DNA of 49,272 nt from Kordiimonadaceae bacterium (lineage in GTDB: Bacteria; Pseudomonadota; Alphaproteobacteria; Sphingomonadales; Emcibacteraceae): assembly GCA_018660225.1 (NCBI GenBank), contig JABJKT010000186.1, positions 1-49,272 of the forward strand. Reading direction: 5' to 3'. Both the position numbers and the translations under genes were made by a program. The notes beneath the pieces are model-generated. The model had not been told where the DNA came from and did not search any database. It saw nothing but the letters and a program-made list of their open reading frames with translations. Positions 7,251 to 17,454 of this stretch are shown here, piece by piece. Each line of letters begins with the position of its first letter. Position 1 is the stretch's first letter.

Positions 7251-8099
7251 CTACTTGATTATCAGGCACCTGTTTCTGGCCGCCAAGTCTTTATGTAGCG
7301 AGATGTTATTAAACCCTGCAGATGTGAATATTTCCTTAACATTTGCGGCTTGTGTATAACCAATTTCAACAATGAATATGCCGCCCTGCTTTAAATGATC
7401 GTTCAATTGCTGTGAAATTTTTTGATAATCGTCCAGTCCGTCCGGCCCGGAAAAGAGTGCCTCCGCAGGTTCATGATCCTTTACTTCGGGGGAGAGGCCC
7501 GGTTTTTCCTTAAGGCCGATATAGGGAGGGTTGGAGATAATAACATCAAACTTTTCCGCCTCGCGTAGATTATCCCACCAGTTACTTATGCGAAATTCAG
7601 CTCTCGAGGCTAGGTTTAAGCTCTGCGCGTTTTCTATCGCAACCTTTAAAGCTTTATCCGAGATGTCGGTGCCTAGGCCCGTGGCCTTTGGCAGTTCACT
7701 AAGCAGGGTAAGAAGCAAGCATCCGGTTCCGGTGCCCATATCTAAGATACGCAACTCTTTATTGCGTTCTGGGATTTCCTTTAAGGCGGCCTCGATAAGG
7801 GTTTCGCTGTCCGGGCGGGGAGTGAGGGTATCGCTGGTTACTTTAAAATTTAACGACCAGAATTCCTCTTCGCCGAAAATTTGCGACATGGGTATTCGCG
7901 AGCAGCGCTGATCACGAAGTGTGATGATTTTATTATAATCGCTGTCCTTAACCAAGCGGTCCCCATCAATGGCGTAATCTATGGCCGTTAGGTTTAACGC
8001 ATGAGAAATGAGCAACCGGGTATCGATCTCTGCCTCTTCTATAGACGCATTCTTAAGAGCGGTTTCGATTTCTTTTCGCAGAGCGAGAAGCGTTTTCAC
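7251..8099 (-). CDS. prmC: Release factor glutamine methyltransferase PrmC (HemK)
   Basis: SAM-dependent N5-methyltransferase that modifies the glutamine of the GGQ motif in release factors RF1 and RF2. The 282 residues contain an N-terminal helical domain, the SAM-binding motif RILDMGTGTGCLLLTLL (about 118-134) and the diagnostic catalytic NPPY (IISNPPYIG, about 188-196). The start is GTG at 8099, directly after the stop codon of prfA (TAA then GTG), with an AAGG a few bases upstream inside prfA, so translation is likely coupled. The enzyme is encoded next to its substrate, RF1, a conserved arrangement. Confidence 0.96.
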   Translation of the reverse strand: MKTLLALRKEIETALKNASIEEAEIDTRLLISHALNLTAIDYAIDGDRLVKDSDYNKIITLRDQRCSRIPMSQIFGEEEFWSLNFKVTSDTLTPRPDSETLIEAALKEIPERNKELRILDMGTGTGCLLLTLLSELPKATGLGTDISDKALKVAIENAQSLNLASRAEFRISNWWDNLREAEKFDVIISNPPYIGLKEKPGLSPEVKDHEPAEALFSGPDGLDDYQKISQQLNDHLKQGGIFIVEIGYTQAANVKEIFTSAGFNNISLHKDLAARNRCLIIK

Positions 8100-9179
8100 T
8101 TAACCTTCCATGGCGGCGAGCTGGGCGGCCTGGTTTTCTGTAATGAGCGAAGTAATAACCTCTTCAAGTCCTTCGCCGGCGAGAATCTGATCAAGTTTAT
8201 AAAGGGTAAGATTAATGCGGTGATCCGTCATGCGCCCTTGGGGGAAATTATAGGTTCTGATACGGGCAGAGCGGTCACCGGAGCCGATCTGGTCTTTACG
8301 GTCAGCGGAACGTTCGGCGTCGCGCGCTTCTTTTTCAGCGGCATAAACACGCGACATAAGAACCTTCATGGCCTTGGCTTTATTTTTATGTTGGGATTTT
8401 TCGTCCTGTTGCTGAACGGTTATGCCGGTCGGAATATGAACGATGCGCACCGCACTATCGGTGGTGTTGACCGACTGGCCGCCGGGGCCGCTGGCGCGAA
8501 ATATATCAATGCGAAGATCTTTATCTTCAAGCTTAATATCAATTTCTTCCACTTCGGGCATCACGGCAACGGTGGCGGCAGACGTATGAATACGTCCCTG
8601 GGTTTCCGTATCAGGGACACGCTGGACACGGTGGCCGCCAGCTTCATATTTAAGCTTGGCAAATACGCCGGGACCGCTAACAGAAACAACCGCTTCTTTA
8701 AAGCCGCCGGCATCAGATGAAGAACTACTAACCGTTTCAAAGCGCCATCCTTGAAGTGCGGCATATTTTTGATACATGCGAAATAAATCGCCTGCAAAAA
8801 GAGCCGCTTCATCGCCGCCGGTTCCGGCGCGGATTTCAAGCATGGCATTTTTATCGTCATCAACATCTTTAGGAAGCAGCATCAGCTGCACCTGATGTTC
8901 CATTTCAGGGATTTTTTCACGCAGTTCCTGCATTTCCGTTTCGGCCAGTTCGCGCATTTCGGCGTCTGTGTCCGGTGATGCTATCATTTCAGCGAGATCC
9001 TGAATTTCAGAAACGGCATCAAGATATTTTTTTGCCTTTTTCACTACGGGCGTCAGATCGCTATATTCACGGGAAATTTTAACGAACTCATCGGATGATA
9101 AAGCTTCGCCGCCGGACATGAGGTGTTCTAGTTCTTCGTGGCGAACAATAAACTGGTCTAATCTTTCGCTTGGAATCAT
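8100..9179 (-). CDS. prfA: Peptide chain release factor 1 (RF1)
   Basis: Recognises UAA and UAG stop codons and triggers peptide release on the ribosome. The 359 residues match the family length. The GGQ peptidyl-hydrolysis motif is in [17 protein letters not shown] (about 228-244), and the codon-recognition domain follows the [18 protein letters not shown] region. The serine-rich [34 protein letters not shown] block is typical. Its start ATG overlaps the hisS stop codon as TAATG, so it is probably coupled to hisS. Operon order ispG-hisS-prfA-prmC. Confidence 0.97.
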   Translation of the reverse strand: MIPSERLDQFIVRHEELEHLMSGGEALSSDEFVKISREYSDLTPVVKKAKKYLDAVSEIQDLAEMIASPDTDAEMRELAETEMQELREKIPEMEHQVQLMLLPKDVDDDKNAMLEIRAGTGGDEAALFAGDLFRMYQKYAALQGWRFETVSSSSSDAGGFKEAVVSVSGPGVFAKLKYEAGGHRVQRVPDTETQGRIHTSAATVAVMPEVEEIDIKLEDKDLRIDIFRASGPGGQSVNTTDSAVRIVHIPTGITVQQQDEKSQHKNKAKAMKVLMSRVYAAEKEARDAERSADRKDQIGSGDRSARIRTYNFPQGRMTDHRINLTLYKLDQILAGEGLEEVITSLITENQAAQLAAMEG

Positions 9180-10429
9180 TAAAGGCTTCCCAATATATAA
9201 GTGCTGAGTTCGCTGAGTGATATTTCCTGCTGGCTGCCCTGATCAAGATTTTTTACCATCGCCACCCCGCGACCCATTTCATCTTCACCGATAAGCACGG
9301 CAAAAAGGGCATTCTGTTTGTTAGCCCGTTTCATGCGCTTGCCAACATTACCTTTATAGGCCATGTCAACGGTTAGGCCCGCCGCCCGAAGATCATGGGC
9401 GATTTTCATAGCGGGTACCTGCGCATCTGCACCAACAGGAGCGACAATAACCGGACGTTTAGGTTTTGATATTAAATCTTCAGAAACAAGTTCGGCCAGA
9501 CGTTCCATTCCGGCGGCCCAACCAACACCAGCGGTTTTTGGCCCGCCCATCATTTCCATCAGACCGTCATAACGACCGCCAGCAAGCACTGTTCCCTGTG
9601 CACCAAGCTGATCAGTGGTAAATTCAAAGGCTGTGTGGCAGTAATAATCAAGGCCACGCACCAGACGGTCATTGATTTGATACTCAATGCCGATGGCTTC
9701 GATACCGTCGATTACCTTCGCGAAGAAATCTTTAGTGTCCTGATTATAATATTCAGCAATGCGCGGCGCGTCTGCAATTAAAAGCCGGTCGCCTTCGTCT
9801 TTACTATCCAAAATTCGCATAGGATTTTTTTCAAGGCGCTTCAGACTGTCTTCGCTGAGCTTGTTTTTATAACCGCCAAAATATTTCACCAGAGCATCGC
9901 GGTAGCCAGCGCGGCTCTGCGGATCACCAAGGCTGTTAAGTTCTAAGGTAATATGCTGGCCTATTCCCAGCGCATCAAGGAGATCAGAGGCGATGGCCAA
10001 TACTTCAATATCAGCCTGTGCTTCCGGTACACCAATAATTTCAACGTCCATCTGGTGAAACTGGCGCATGCGACCTTTTTGCGGGCGTTCATAGCGAAAA
10101 ATAGGGCCGAAGCTGTAAAATTTGCACGGCATTGATTGCTGTAAGCCGTTTGACATAAAGGCGCGCGCTATACCGGCCGTGTATTCGGGTCGCAATGTTA
10201 CCTGTTCGCCGCCACGGTCTTCAAAGGTGTACATTTCCTTATTCACAACGTCGGAGGTTTCGCCGAGTGTTCTTTTGAAGGTTTCGGTAAATTCAAAAAT
10301 CGGCGTATCAATTTCCTGATGGCTATAACGCTCCGCTACAGATTTGAAAATTTCAAATATGGTGCGAAACCTTAATGACTTATCGCCTAAAATATCGTGT
10401 GTTCCACGTACCGGTTGGAGCCGTGCCAC
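9179..10429 (-). CDS. hisS: Histidyl-tRNA synthetase
   Basis: Class II aminoacyl-tRNA synthetase that charges tRNA-His. The 416 residues show the N-terminal PVRGTHDI, motif 2 ([16 protein letters not shown]), the histidine-specific [23 protein letters not shown] before motif 3 and a C-terminal anticodon-binding domain (from about 325, [11 protein letters not shown]). The start is GTG at 10429 with a GGAGAAGGAAA purine-rich site just upstream, matching the conserved [12 protein letters not shown] beginning. It lies 20 bp downstream of ispG and overlaps prfA by TAATG. Confidence 0.97.
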   Translation of the reverse strand: MARLQPVRGTHDILGDKSLRFRTIFEIFKSVAERYSHQEIDTPIFEFTETFKRTLGETSDVVNKEMYTFEDRGGEQVTLRPEYTAGIARAFMSNGLQQSMPCKFYSFGPIFRYERPQKGRMRQFHQMDVEIIGVPEAQADIEVLAIASDLLDALGIGQHITLELNSLGDPQSRAGYRDALVKYFGGYKNKLSEDSLKRLEKNPMRILDSKDEGDRLLIADAPRIAEYYNQDTKDFFAKVIDGIEAIGIEYQINDRLVRGLDYYCHTAFEFTTDQLGAQGTVLAGGRYDGLMEMMGGPKTAGVGWAAGMERLAELVSEDLISKPKRPVIVAPVGADAQVPAMKIAHDLRAAGLTVDMAYKGNVGKRMKRANKQNALFAVLIGEDEMGRGVAMVKNLDQGSQQEISLSELSTYILGSL

Positions 10430-10449
10430 TTTCCTTCTCCCAAACTTCG

Positions 10450-11568
10450 CTATGAGGTTTTTTTATTTGTATTATTTTCTTCAAGTTCGGCAGCTTTTGC
10501 CTCAACAAGTTCAACAATATGATCAATTATACCGTCGTCGTCAATCTTATGATCAGTAACACCCTTTAAATATATCATATGATTGCCGTTTCCTCCTCCG
10601 GTTAGGCCGATATCGGTTTCCCTTGCTTCGCCCGGACCATTTACCACGCAGCCAATGATACTTAGTGAAAGGGGTGTTGATATATGATCAAGTCGCTTTT
10701 CCAGCGCTTCAACGGTTTTAATCACCGGGTAAGCTTGTCTGGCACAGGACGGACAGGAAACGATACGCACGCCGCGGTGGCGAAGATCAAGGCTTTTAAG
10801 CATATCAAAGCCGACTTTAATTTCTTCGACAGGGTCAGCAGAAAGAGAAACCCGAATGCTATCGCCGATCCCAGACCAAAGAAGCATGCCCATACCGATC
10901 GATGATTTTACCGTACCGGCGCGAAGGCCGCCTGCTTCGGTTATGCCCACATGAAGCGGGTAGTCACAAGCGTCCGCGAGGCCCTGATAAGCGGCAACAG
11001 CTAGAAACACATCGGATGCTTTTACGCTTATTTTAAATTCATGAAAATCATTGTCTTCTAATATACGTGCGTGTTCCAAGGCGCTTTCGACCATGGCGTC
11101 GGGGCAGGGTTCACCGTATTTTTCAAGCAGGTGTTTTTCCAGCGACCCGGCATTAACGCCGATGCGCATAGAGCAGCCATGGTCCTTTGCGGCGCTGACC
11201 ACTTCTCTTACCCGCTGCGCATTTCCGATATTTCCGGGATTAATCCGCAAGCAGGCTGCCCCCGCTTCGGCGGCTTCAACGGCGCGCATATAATGAAAGT
11301 GAATATCAGCTATGATCGGCACGGAAACATTATCAATTATTTCCTTGAGCGCTTTTGTCGAGCCTTCATCGGGGCAAGATACCCTGACGATATCGGCGCC
11401 AGCATTTTCAAGGGCGTGAATTTGCGCAACCGTTCCTGCCACGTCCGTGGTCAATGTATTGGTCATAGACTGGACACTGATCGGCGCATCGCCACCAACA
11501 GGTATATCGCCAACCATGATCTGGCGGCATTTGCGACGGATGATATCGCGGTAGGGGCGAAGGCTCAT
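10450..11568 (-). CDS. ispG: (E)-4-hydroxy-3-methylbut-2-enyl-diphosphate synthase IspG (GcpE)
   Basis: Iron-sulfur enzyme of the MEP (non-mevalonate) isoprenoid pathway that reductively converts methylerythritol cyclodiphosphate to HMBPP. The 372 residues carry the TIM-barrel start [20 protein letters not shown] and the 4Fe-4S ligand cysteines in [12 protein letters not shown] and [13 protein letters not shown] near the C-terminus. Length fits the bacterial two-domain form. It is the first gene of the minus-strand ispG-hisS-prfA-prmC run, 127 bp downstream of the RodZ/DUF4115-like gene. The start ATG at 11568 gives the usual [12 protein letters not shown] beginning. Confidence 0.96.
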   Translation of the reverse strand: MSLRPYRDIIRRKCRQIMVGDIPVGGDAPISVQSMTNTLTTDVAGTVAQIHALENAGADIVRVSCPDEGSTKALKEIIDNVSVPIIADIHFHYMRAVEAAEAGAACLRINPGNIGNAQRVREVVSAAKDHGCSMRIGVNAGSLEKHLLEKYGEPCPDAMVESALEHARILEDNDFHEFKISVKASDVFLAVAAYQGLADACDYPLHVGITEAGGLRAGTVKSSIGMGMLLWSGIGDSIRVSLSADPVEEIKVGFDMLKSLDLRHRGVRIVSCPSCARQAYPVIKTVEALEKRLDHISTPLSLSIIGCVVNGPGEARETDIGLTGGGNGNHMIYLKGVTDHKIDDDGIIDHIVELVEAKAAELEENNTNKKTS

Positions 11569-11695
11569 TTTTTCACTCTTTTTTATTATTGTGAATAAAT
11601 TATGTTTAAACGTGCTTAATTATCCCCTTAATAACAAGGAGAGAGTGTTTTTGAAAATGGTTTATTGAATTATATTAAATTAACGGGCCTAGGTC

Positions 11696-12481
11696 CTAGT
11701 CAAGCATTGAAAATTCGAGCAGCTTTTCCTGCTCTAAAGAAATATTTTCAATGATTTCGCCCTTGCCGCCAAGCGCCGTTACAGCCGAGCCATCAACATA
11801 GACAGACAGTGCCGCAGCATTATTTGTCATAAGGCTTATGCCTTGATCTTTAGGCGCGATCAAATCTTCGCCTCTGGCCAATACCTTTTCCATGCGGACC
11901 GTGCCGTCACTATCAGAAAGGCGTATCCAAACATCCTGATTTGCTTTGAGGTGCACATCATCTGTAATAAGAACTGCCGGTTGTTTGGCTTCTACGATTG
12001 GCGCTTCTGTTTCAGCGGATACGGGGGTGCTGAGAATTGCCGGCGCCGCGGTATCAATTGCTTCTTCAGCGTCTAGGTTATTATAACTACTCCATACGCC
12101 AACAAAGATGACAGCGCATAAAGACGCTATGCCAGCCACGCTCTTAATAGCGAGCCCTCTGCTTTTCTCTACTCCTGGAAAGTCGAGAACAACACATTCT
12201 TTCAAACCTGCATATTCGGCTTCATATCTCGCGACAACATCTTTGGTATCAAGACCAAGAAAGTTTGAATAATTTTTTATAAATCCTATGGCATAGCAAG
12301 AAGACGGGAAGGATCCAAAATCATCCTGCTCCAGTGCTTCTAGTAAATAAGGCTTAATGCAAAGTTCACGAGCAATAACATTCAAATCCCTAATGACATG
12401 TTTTTGTCGCGCCTGCTTCAAAATCTTACCGACACTCTTTTGTGCCTTGTCAGATTTTATGTCTGTACAAATCGAGTTCAC
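11696..12481 (-). CDS. RodZ-like protein (HTH_25, membrane anchor, DUF4115)
   Basis: A 261-residue bitopic protein: N-terminal RodZ-type helix-turn-helix (about 18-85, with GKILKQARQKHVIRDLNVIAREL and YLLEALEQDDFGSFPSSCYAIGFIKNYSNFLGL), one transmembrane segment (about 110-128, SVAGIASLCAVIFVGVW) and a periplasmic C-terminal DUF4115 beta domain (about 175-258). In E. coli RodZ this architecture links MreB filaments to the envelope. Alphaproteobacterial homologues at this locus, between ptsP and ispG, are generally called helix-turn-helix or DUF4115 proteins. A cell-shape role is inferred from architecture. The gene is preceded by a 289-bp AT-rich gap in which I see no gene. Confidence 0.85.
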   Translation of the reverse strand: MNSICTDIKSDKAQKSVGKILKQARQKHVIRDLNVIARELCIKPYLLEALEQDDFGSFPSSCYAIGFIKNYSNFLGLDTKDVVARYEAEYAGLKECVVLDFPGVEKSRGLAIKSVAGIASLCAVIFVGVWSSYNNLDAEEAIDTAAPAILSTPVSAETEAPIVEAKQPAVLITDDVHLKANQDVWIRLSDSDGTVRMEKVLARGEDLIAPKDQGISLMTNNAAALSVYVDGSAVTALGGKGEIIENISLEQEKLLEFSMLD

Positions 12482-12770
12482 TTTTTTATTCCCAGCTCTA
12501 TATCACATCTACGATTTTATTATATATTTTCATTTTGTAGATGTTGTCTGCCTTGTTTCGTTTTAAAATTAATCATTCATTTTGCTAAGTCAGTATTGTC
12601 ACACAATATGATTATTATTTCGTAAACGAGCTTAGTTTTTTATAACCCCTTAATTAGACAGACAAAATTGTATTTTTCCCCTAGGGAGCCAAAGTCAACA
12701 TTATATTAATGCTGTGAGTCAACAAAAAACTGCAACTATCCGTAATAATAGGGAAAATTAGCTTGAATCG

Positions 12771-15035
12771 TTATATTTTAACGTTGTTCTCTTGGGCGAA
12801 GCGCTTGAGTTCGTCCCTGATGCTGTGATCAGAACGACTCAGCAATTGGTCAATAAATTGTTCTGCCCGTTTCAAATCAAGGCTTCTGATCATCATTTTA
12901 ACCGGCCCGACGGCTGCAGGCGCTATGGACAAACGGCGGTAGCCAATGGCGAGCAAAGCAAGGGCGCCGACAGCCTTCCCGCCGACCTCACCGCAAAGTG
13001 TTAGTGGCACATTATTTTTATCACATTTTTCAACAATGAACCGGAGCATGCTTAATGAAGGCGGTGACAAGATATCATAGCGATTGCTTATTCGCGGGTT
13101 TTCACGGTCACTGGCATAAAAGAACTGCATCAAGTCATTACTTCCAACAGAAACAAAATCAACATGTGAAAGCAAATCATCAAGCTGCCAGACCAAGCTG
13201 GGCACTTCAAGCATAGTCCCTACTTTTACATCATCCGGCATTGGTCGGCCATTTTTACGGTGACGGGCAAGCTCTTTTTCTAATATAGATTTGGCAAGCT
13301 TAAACTCACCTACATTGGTAATCATCGGGAACATCACATTAAGGGTGGTTCCGGCCGCTGCGGTAATAAGGGCCCGAAGCTGGTACCTGAGTAATGCAGG
13401 ACGGTCTAGGGCTATTCTGATGGCACGCCAGCCTAGAGCCGGGTTTTCCTCTTTGTCGCGCTTTAAAAAGGACACTTCCTTATCGCCGCCAATATCGAGG
13501 GTGCGAAATGTCACCGACTTACCCTTGGCGGCATCAAGGATCGATTTATAAAATTCCGCCTGCTGATGAATGCGCGGCAGTGTTTTACTGATCATAAACT
13601 GAAATTCTGTACGGAACAGGCCAACGCCTTTGGCACCGGTTCTGTGCATTCCTTCAATATCCATCGTCAGGCCGCCATTGACGACGAGCTCTATTTCTAC
13701 CCCGTCTTTAGTGACCACGGGCTTATCACGCATATCATCATAGCGGGCAAGAAGTTTGGCACGAGCCGCAATGGTGTCGCGGTAACTTTCCAGAATTTCA
13801 GGTGGAGGCGAGATATAAACCTCGCCATCAAGACCGTGGACAATAATCTGAACGCCCTCTTCAATATCGAGCAGGCCTTCATCGAGCTGACCCAGCATTG
13901 GTATGCCAAGGGCGCGCGCCACAATAGCCACATGGGATGTTGACGATCCTTCTTGTAGAATTACCGCTTTTAATTTATCACGGTCATAGTCGAGCAGTTC
14001 TGCTGGTCCCATATTTTGCGCGATCACAACCGCATTTTTAGGCAGTGTTTTGGTAGCCGCCGTTCCGGCCTTACCCATTAGATGACGAATGAGCCGGTTG
14101 GCTAGGTCATCAAGATCACTGAGGCGCTCCCTTAAGTAGGGGTCTTGCGTCTTCATCATTTTCGAACGGTTTTCAACTTGTATTTTTTCAACGGCCGCTT
14201 CCGCCGTTAGGCCGCTTTCAATGGCACTTTCAATTTTTACCCGCCACCCTTTATCGCTGGCAAAGAGTTTATACACATCAAGAATTTCACGGTGCTCACC
14301 GTGGTGAATAATGTCTTCAGCGGACATAATCTCATCAATTTGAGAGAGCAGGCTATCAAAGCCGGCATCAAGGCTCTTTTTCTGCTGGTTATAATCTTCT
14401 GATAAATGTTGCAGAATTTCAACCCGGGGCTCGTGCATCACGGCGACCCCTTCGGCAAGTCCTTCGGCAAATACGGTGCCTTCAAAGTGGGAAATTGAAC
14501 CACGGTCCAAATTACCGCCATTATTTTCCTGCGCCGTTATAAGATCACCGCTTACAACAAGCTCTGCAAGCACCATCGCTACGGTTTGCAGGGCTTCTTC
14601 TTCCTCTTCTGAATAGTGACGGCTGGCTTTATTTTGTACGGCCAAGACACCAACGACTTTTCCGGTGCGTAAAATAGGAACGGCCATCATTGATTTAAAG
14701 ATATCTTCGCCTGTTTCAGGGCGATACGCAAATTTTGGATGATCCTGAGCATTGCTTAAATTAAGCGAAGAGCCTGTGGACGCGACAAGCCCAACCAATC
14801 CTTCACCGACCCTGAGCCTAGTAATATGTACGGCTTCGGATTTTAGGCCTTCGGTAGCAAAAAGCTCTAACGTTTCCCCGCCCCTGATGAAATAAGCAGA
14901 ACACACTTCAGCAACCATATTGCTTGCAACAAGATGTACGACATTATTGAGACGAACTTCCGCTTCGTCTGCACTTGCCATAATTTCATGTAGCTGCCTC
15001 ATCAATAGTCGAGGCGCATTGTTACTGGGGGTCAA
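12771..15035 (-). CDS. ptsP: Phosphoenolpyruvate-protein phosphotransferase PtsP (EI-Ntr)
   Basis: First enzyme of the nitrogen-related PTS: it takes phosphate from phosphoenolpyruvate and passes it to NPr and then EIIA-Ntr, controlling potassium, nitrogen and carbon physiology. The 754 residues begin with a GAF sensor domain (about 25-160, with GEGLVGLVASTG), followed by the PEP-utiliser N domain, the phosphohistidine in EGSSTSHVAIVARALGIPML (about 360-380) and the TIM-barrel PEP-binding domain ending in the catalytic LCGEVGG. The start is TTG at 15035, preceded at five bases by a full AAGGAGG site; the next in-frame ATG (codon 12) lacks such a site, so the TTG is preferred. The gene order next to lysC is usual in alphaproteobacteria. 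Confidence 0.95.
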   Translation of the reverse strand: MTPSNNAPRLLMRQLHEIMASADEAEVRLNNVVHLVASNMVAEVCSAYFIRGGETLELFATEGLKSEAVHITRLRVGEGLVGLVASTGSSLNLSNAQDHPKFAYRPETGEDIFKSMMAVPILRTGKVVGVLAVQNKASRHYSEEEEEALQTVAMVLAELVVSGDLITAQENNGGNLDRGSISHFEGTVFAEGLAEGVAVMHEPRVEILQHLSEDYNQQKKSLDAGFDSLLSQIDEIMSAEDIIHHGEHREILDVYKLFASDKGWRVKIESAIESGLTAEAAVEKIQVENRSKMMKTQDPYLRERLSDLDDLANRLIRHLMGKAGTAATKTLPKNAVVIAQNMGPAELLDYDRDKLKAVILQEGSSTSHVAIVARALGIPMLGQLDEGLLDIEEGVQIIVHGLDGEVYISPPPEILESYRDTIAARAKLLARYDDMRDKPVVTKDGVEIELVVNGGLTMDIEGMHRTGAKGVGLFRTEFQFMISKTLPRIHQQAEFYKSILDAAKGKSVTFRTLDIGGDKEVSFLKRDKEENPALGWRAIRIALDRPALLRYQLRALITAAAGTTLNVMFPMITNVGEFKLAKSILEKELARHRKNGRPMPDDVKVGTMLEVPSLVWQLDDLLSHVDFVSVGSNDLMQFFYASDRENPRISNRYDILSPPSLSMLRFIVEKCDKNNVPLTLCGEVGGKAVGALALLAIGYRRLSIAPAAVGPVKMMIRSLDLKRAEQFIDQLLSRSDHSIRDELKRFAQENNVKI

Positions 15036-15060
15036 ATGGCCCTCCTTATGCGGCTATTCT

Positions 15061-16068
15061 CTATGCCAATTGTTCTGCTGCTTGCTCAACAAGGTTATCC
15101 ATAATTTCTGATATAGGTTGTATTTTTTTAACCATTCCAACACTTTGCCCCGCCATTACCGAGCCATTTTCCACATCACCATCAATAACGGCACGCTTTA
15201 AAGCGCCGGCCCAATAATGCTCAATTTCAAGCTGGGCAGCGAGCATTTCCAGCTCGCCAGACTGATATTTATTAATCACTTCACGCTGAACATCCATAAA
15301 TTCTATTGATGCTGCATTTTTAAGAGCGCGCACCGGAATGACCGGAAAGCGTTTATCAATTTGTACTGACGTCACGGCGTCACGTGCATTACCGCGCATA
15401 AACATCTTTTTAAAATTTTCATGGGCTATGCTTTCTTCGGCGCAGACAAACATGGTGCCAAGCTGAGCGCCGGAAGCGCCCATTTTCATATAGGATGCCA
15501 TTACTTCACCGCGGCCAATACCGCCCGCAACAAATACAGGCACATCCGTGATATGCGGCAAAATTTCCTGCGCAAGGACCGATGTGGAAACGGGGCCAAT
15601 ATGGCCGCCGGCTTCAGATCCTTCAACCACAAGGGCATCGGCGCCGCTTCTGATTAGTTTCTTGGCAAGAATGAGCGCTGGTGAGAAACATATTACCTTA
15701 GCGCCGCCCTCTTTAATGCGTTTTATAGAATCTCCCGTCGGGATGCCGCCCGCCAGAACTACAAATTTAACGTTATGTTCAAGCGTCTTATCGATAAGAG
15801 CGTCAATATCCGGATGCATGGTGATCAAATTGACGCCAAATGGTTTTTTCGTCTTTGCCTGGGTCTCGACAATGACCTTTGATAAAAGATCCGGTGTCAT
15901 GCTACCGCAGGCAATAACACCAAATCCGCCAGCATTTGATATAGCGCTTACCAAATTGCTTTCTGAGAGCCAGCTCATAGCGCCGCCCATGATGGCATAT
16001 TTTGTGCCGAGGAAATCTGTCCCTGATTTCCATAGTTCATTTAAGTTTTTAAGACCTTGTTCGTTCAT
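15061..16068 (-). CDS. Nitronate monooxygenase / 2-nitropropane dioxygenase family flavoprotein
   Basis: FMN-dependent TIM-barrel enzyme of the NMO/NPD family, 335 residues from the chosen start. Family marks are MGGAMSWLSESNLVSAISNAGGFGVIA near the N-terminus, SGADALVVEGSEAGGHIGP (about 150-168) and VFVAGGIGRGEVMASYMKMGASGAQLGTMF, the phosphate-binding part. Members oxidise alkyl nitronates or act as enoyl-ACP-reductase-like FMN proteins, and the exact substrate cannot be set from sequence. The open frame reaches a TTG at 16080, but the ATG at 16068 is the more likely start. It lies 32 bp downstream of lysC and 25 bp upstream of ptsP, so it is probably cotranscribed with one or both. Confidence 0.88.
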   Translation of the reverse strand: MNEQGLKNLNELWKSGTDFLGTKYAIMGGAMSWLSESNLVSAISNAGGFGVIACGSMTPDLLSKVIVETQAKTKKPFGVNLITMHPDIDALIDKTLEHNVKFVVLAGGIPTGDSIKRIKEGGAKVICFSPALILAKKLIRSGADALVVEGSEAGGHIGPVSTSVLAQEILPHITDVPVFVAGGIGRGEVMASYMKMGASGAQLGTMFVCAEESIAHENFKKMFMRGNARDAVTSVQIDKRFPVIPVRALKNAASIEFMDVQREVINKYQSGELEMLAAQLEIEHYWAGALKRAVIDGDVENGSVMAGQSVGMVKKIQPISEIMDNLVEQAAEQLA

Positions 16069-16100
16069 GTGATCGCCCAATTAGATTGTTATTATTATGA

Positions 16101-17318
16101 TTATGCGGCGTCCAAGCCGTAAGCAGTGTGAAGCGCGCGAACGGCTAGTTCCGTATATTCGGCTTCTATAAGTACGCTGATTTTAATTTCCGATGTTGAA
16201 ATGACCTGAATATTAATGCCTTTATCAGCAAGTGTTTTAAACATGGTTGCCGCAACACCGGCGTGAGAGCGCATGCCAACACCGATCACAGAAATTTTCA
16301 CCACATTAATATCCGTTAGCACGGTATCAAAATCAATGTTTTGCGCCCCTGCAAGAATATCCTTTGCTTTATCAATATCGTTTGCGACCACGGTAAATGT
16401 AAGATCGGTTTTTCTGCCGTCTTCAGTTTCATTTTGAATGATCATATCAACATTGATATTGCCGTCTGCCAGCAACAAGAAAATATCGCTTGCTATGCCA
16501 GGTGTATTTTTAACACCGACCAGTGTTACCTTTGCCTCGTTTTTGGCGTAGGCAATGCCGCTTACAACTTGTTTTTCCACAATTTCATCCTCATCAACAA
16601 CCATTGTTCCAGGTTTGTTTGTAAAACTTGATAATACTTGCACACGAACTTTGTGGTTCATGGCCATGGCTACGGAACGGGTTTGCAAAACCTTGGCGCC
16701 AAGCGATGCCATTTCAAGCATTTCTTCATAAGTCACTTTTTCGAGCTTACGGGCCCCAGGCACAATGCGCGGATCGGCCGTGTAAACCCCTTCAACGTCA
16801 GTATATATATCACAGCGGTCTGCGCCAAGTGCCGCAGCAAGCGCCACTGCGGACGTATCCGTTCCCCCGCGCCCGAGAGTGGTTATTCTGTTATCTTCAG
16901 ATATTCCCTGAAAGCCGGCCATAATGCAGACGACGCCGTCTTCCATTCTCTTCACCACTTCTTCGGTGCCAATTTCTTCAATTCTTGCGGCACTATGAAC
17001 CTGATTGGTCCTCACCGGAATTTGCCAGCCAAGCCATGAGCGGGCCGGCACGCCTAAATCCTGTAGCGTTAAAGCAAGCAGGCCTGCCGTTATCTGTTCA
17101 CCGGCCGAGACAACAGTATCATATTCACGTGCATCATGAAGCGGGGAGATTTCCTCAACCCAGCCAACAAGCTGATCGGTGGTGCCGGCCATAGCAGACA
17201 CAAATACAGAAACCTGATTACCAGCATCTGCTTCCTGCTTTACGCGCTTCGCTACATTTCTGATTTTACTTAAATCAGCAACAGACGTTCCGCCAAATTT
17301 CATTACGATGCGAGACAT
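16101..17318 (-). CDS. lysC: Aspartate kinase
   Basis: Catalyses the first step of the aspartate pathway (lysine, threonine, methionine, diaminopimelate) by phosphorylating L-aspartate. The 405 residues show the kinase start IVMKFGGTSVADL, LGRGGTDTSAVALAAALGADRCDIYTDVEGVYTADPRIV (about 147-186) and two C-terminal ACT domains (about 265-400, including VTLVGVKNTPGIASDIF and SVIGVGMRSHAGVAATMF). The ACT domains are expected to give feedback inhibition by lysine and/or threonine. It is divergent from ubiG across 136 bp, a common alphaproteobacterial arrangement. Confidence 0.97.
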   Translation of the reverse strand: MSRIVMKFGGTSVADLSKIRNVAKRVKQEADAGNQVSVFVSAMAGTTDQLVGWVEEISPLHDAREYDTVVSAGEQITAGLLALTLQDLGVPARSWLGWQIPVRTNQVHSAARIEEIGTEEVVKRMEDGVVCIMAGFQGISEDNRITTLGRGGTDTSAVALAAALGADRCDIYTDVEGVYTADPRIVPGARKLEKVTYEEMLEMASLGAKVLQTRSVAMAMNHKVRVQVLSSFTNKPGTMVVDEDEIVEKQVVSGIAYAKNEAKVTLVGVKNTPGIASDIFLLLADGNINVDMIIQNETEDGRKTDLTFTVVANDIDKAKDILAGAQNIDFDTVLTDINVVKISVIGVGMRSHAGVAATMFKTLADKGINIQVISTSEIKISVLIEAEYTELAVRALHTAYGLDAA

Positions 17319-17390
17319 TAATTCTTTTCATAACCCGATTGAATATTATAATTAACCTACTTAACGCTTTACATATATCCTTATAGGTGC

Positions 17391-17418
17391 TTGAAGCAAG
17401 GGTGGACTTGTATATATT
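17391..17418 (+). promoter_or_regulatory. Candidate promoter of ubiG-fdhD
   Basis: TTGAAG (17391-17396) and TATATT (17413-17418) are separated by 16 bp in the lysC-ubiG divergent gap, 37 bp before the ubiG start. Each hexamer matches four or five of six consensus positions. This is a plausible but unproven sigma-70 promoter. Confidence 0.35.
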
Positions 17419-17454
17419 ATGCGAATATTAGAAATTTAATGAGTTAAGAAAGTT

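Noticed and set aside
12482-12770. Possible small RNA or gene in the gap between the RodZ-like gene and ptsP
   Set aside because: Only AT-rich sequence with no convincing hairpin, ribosome site or open frame. The short frames there do not continue any family.
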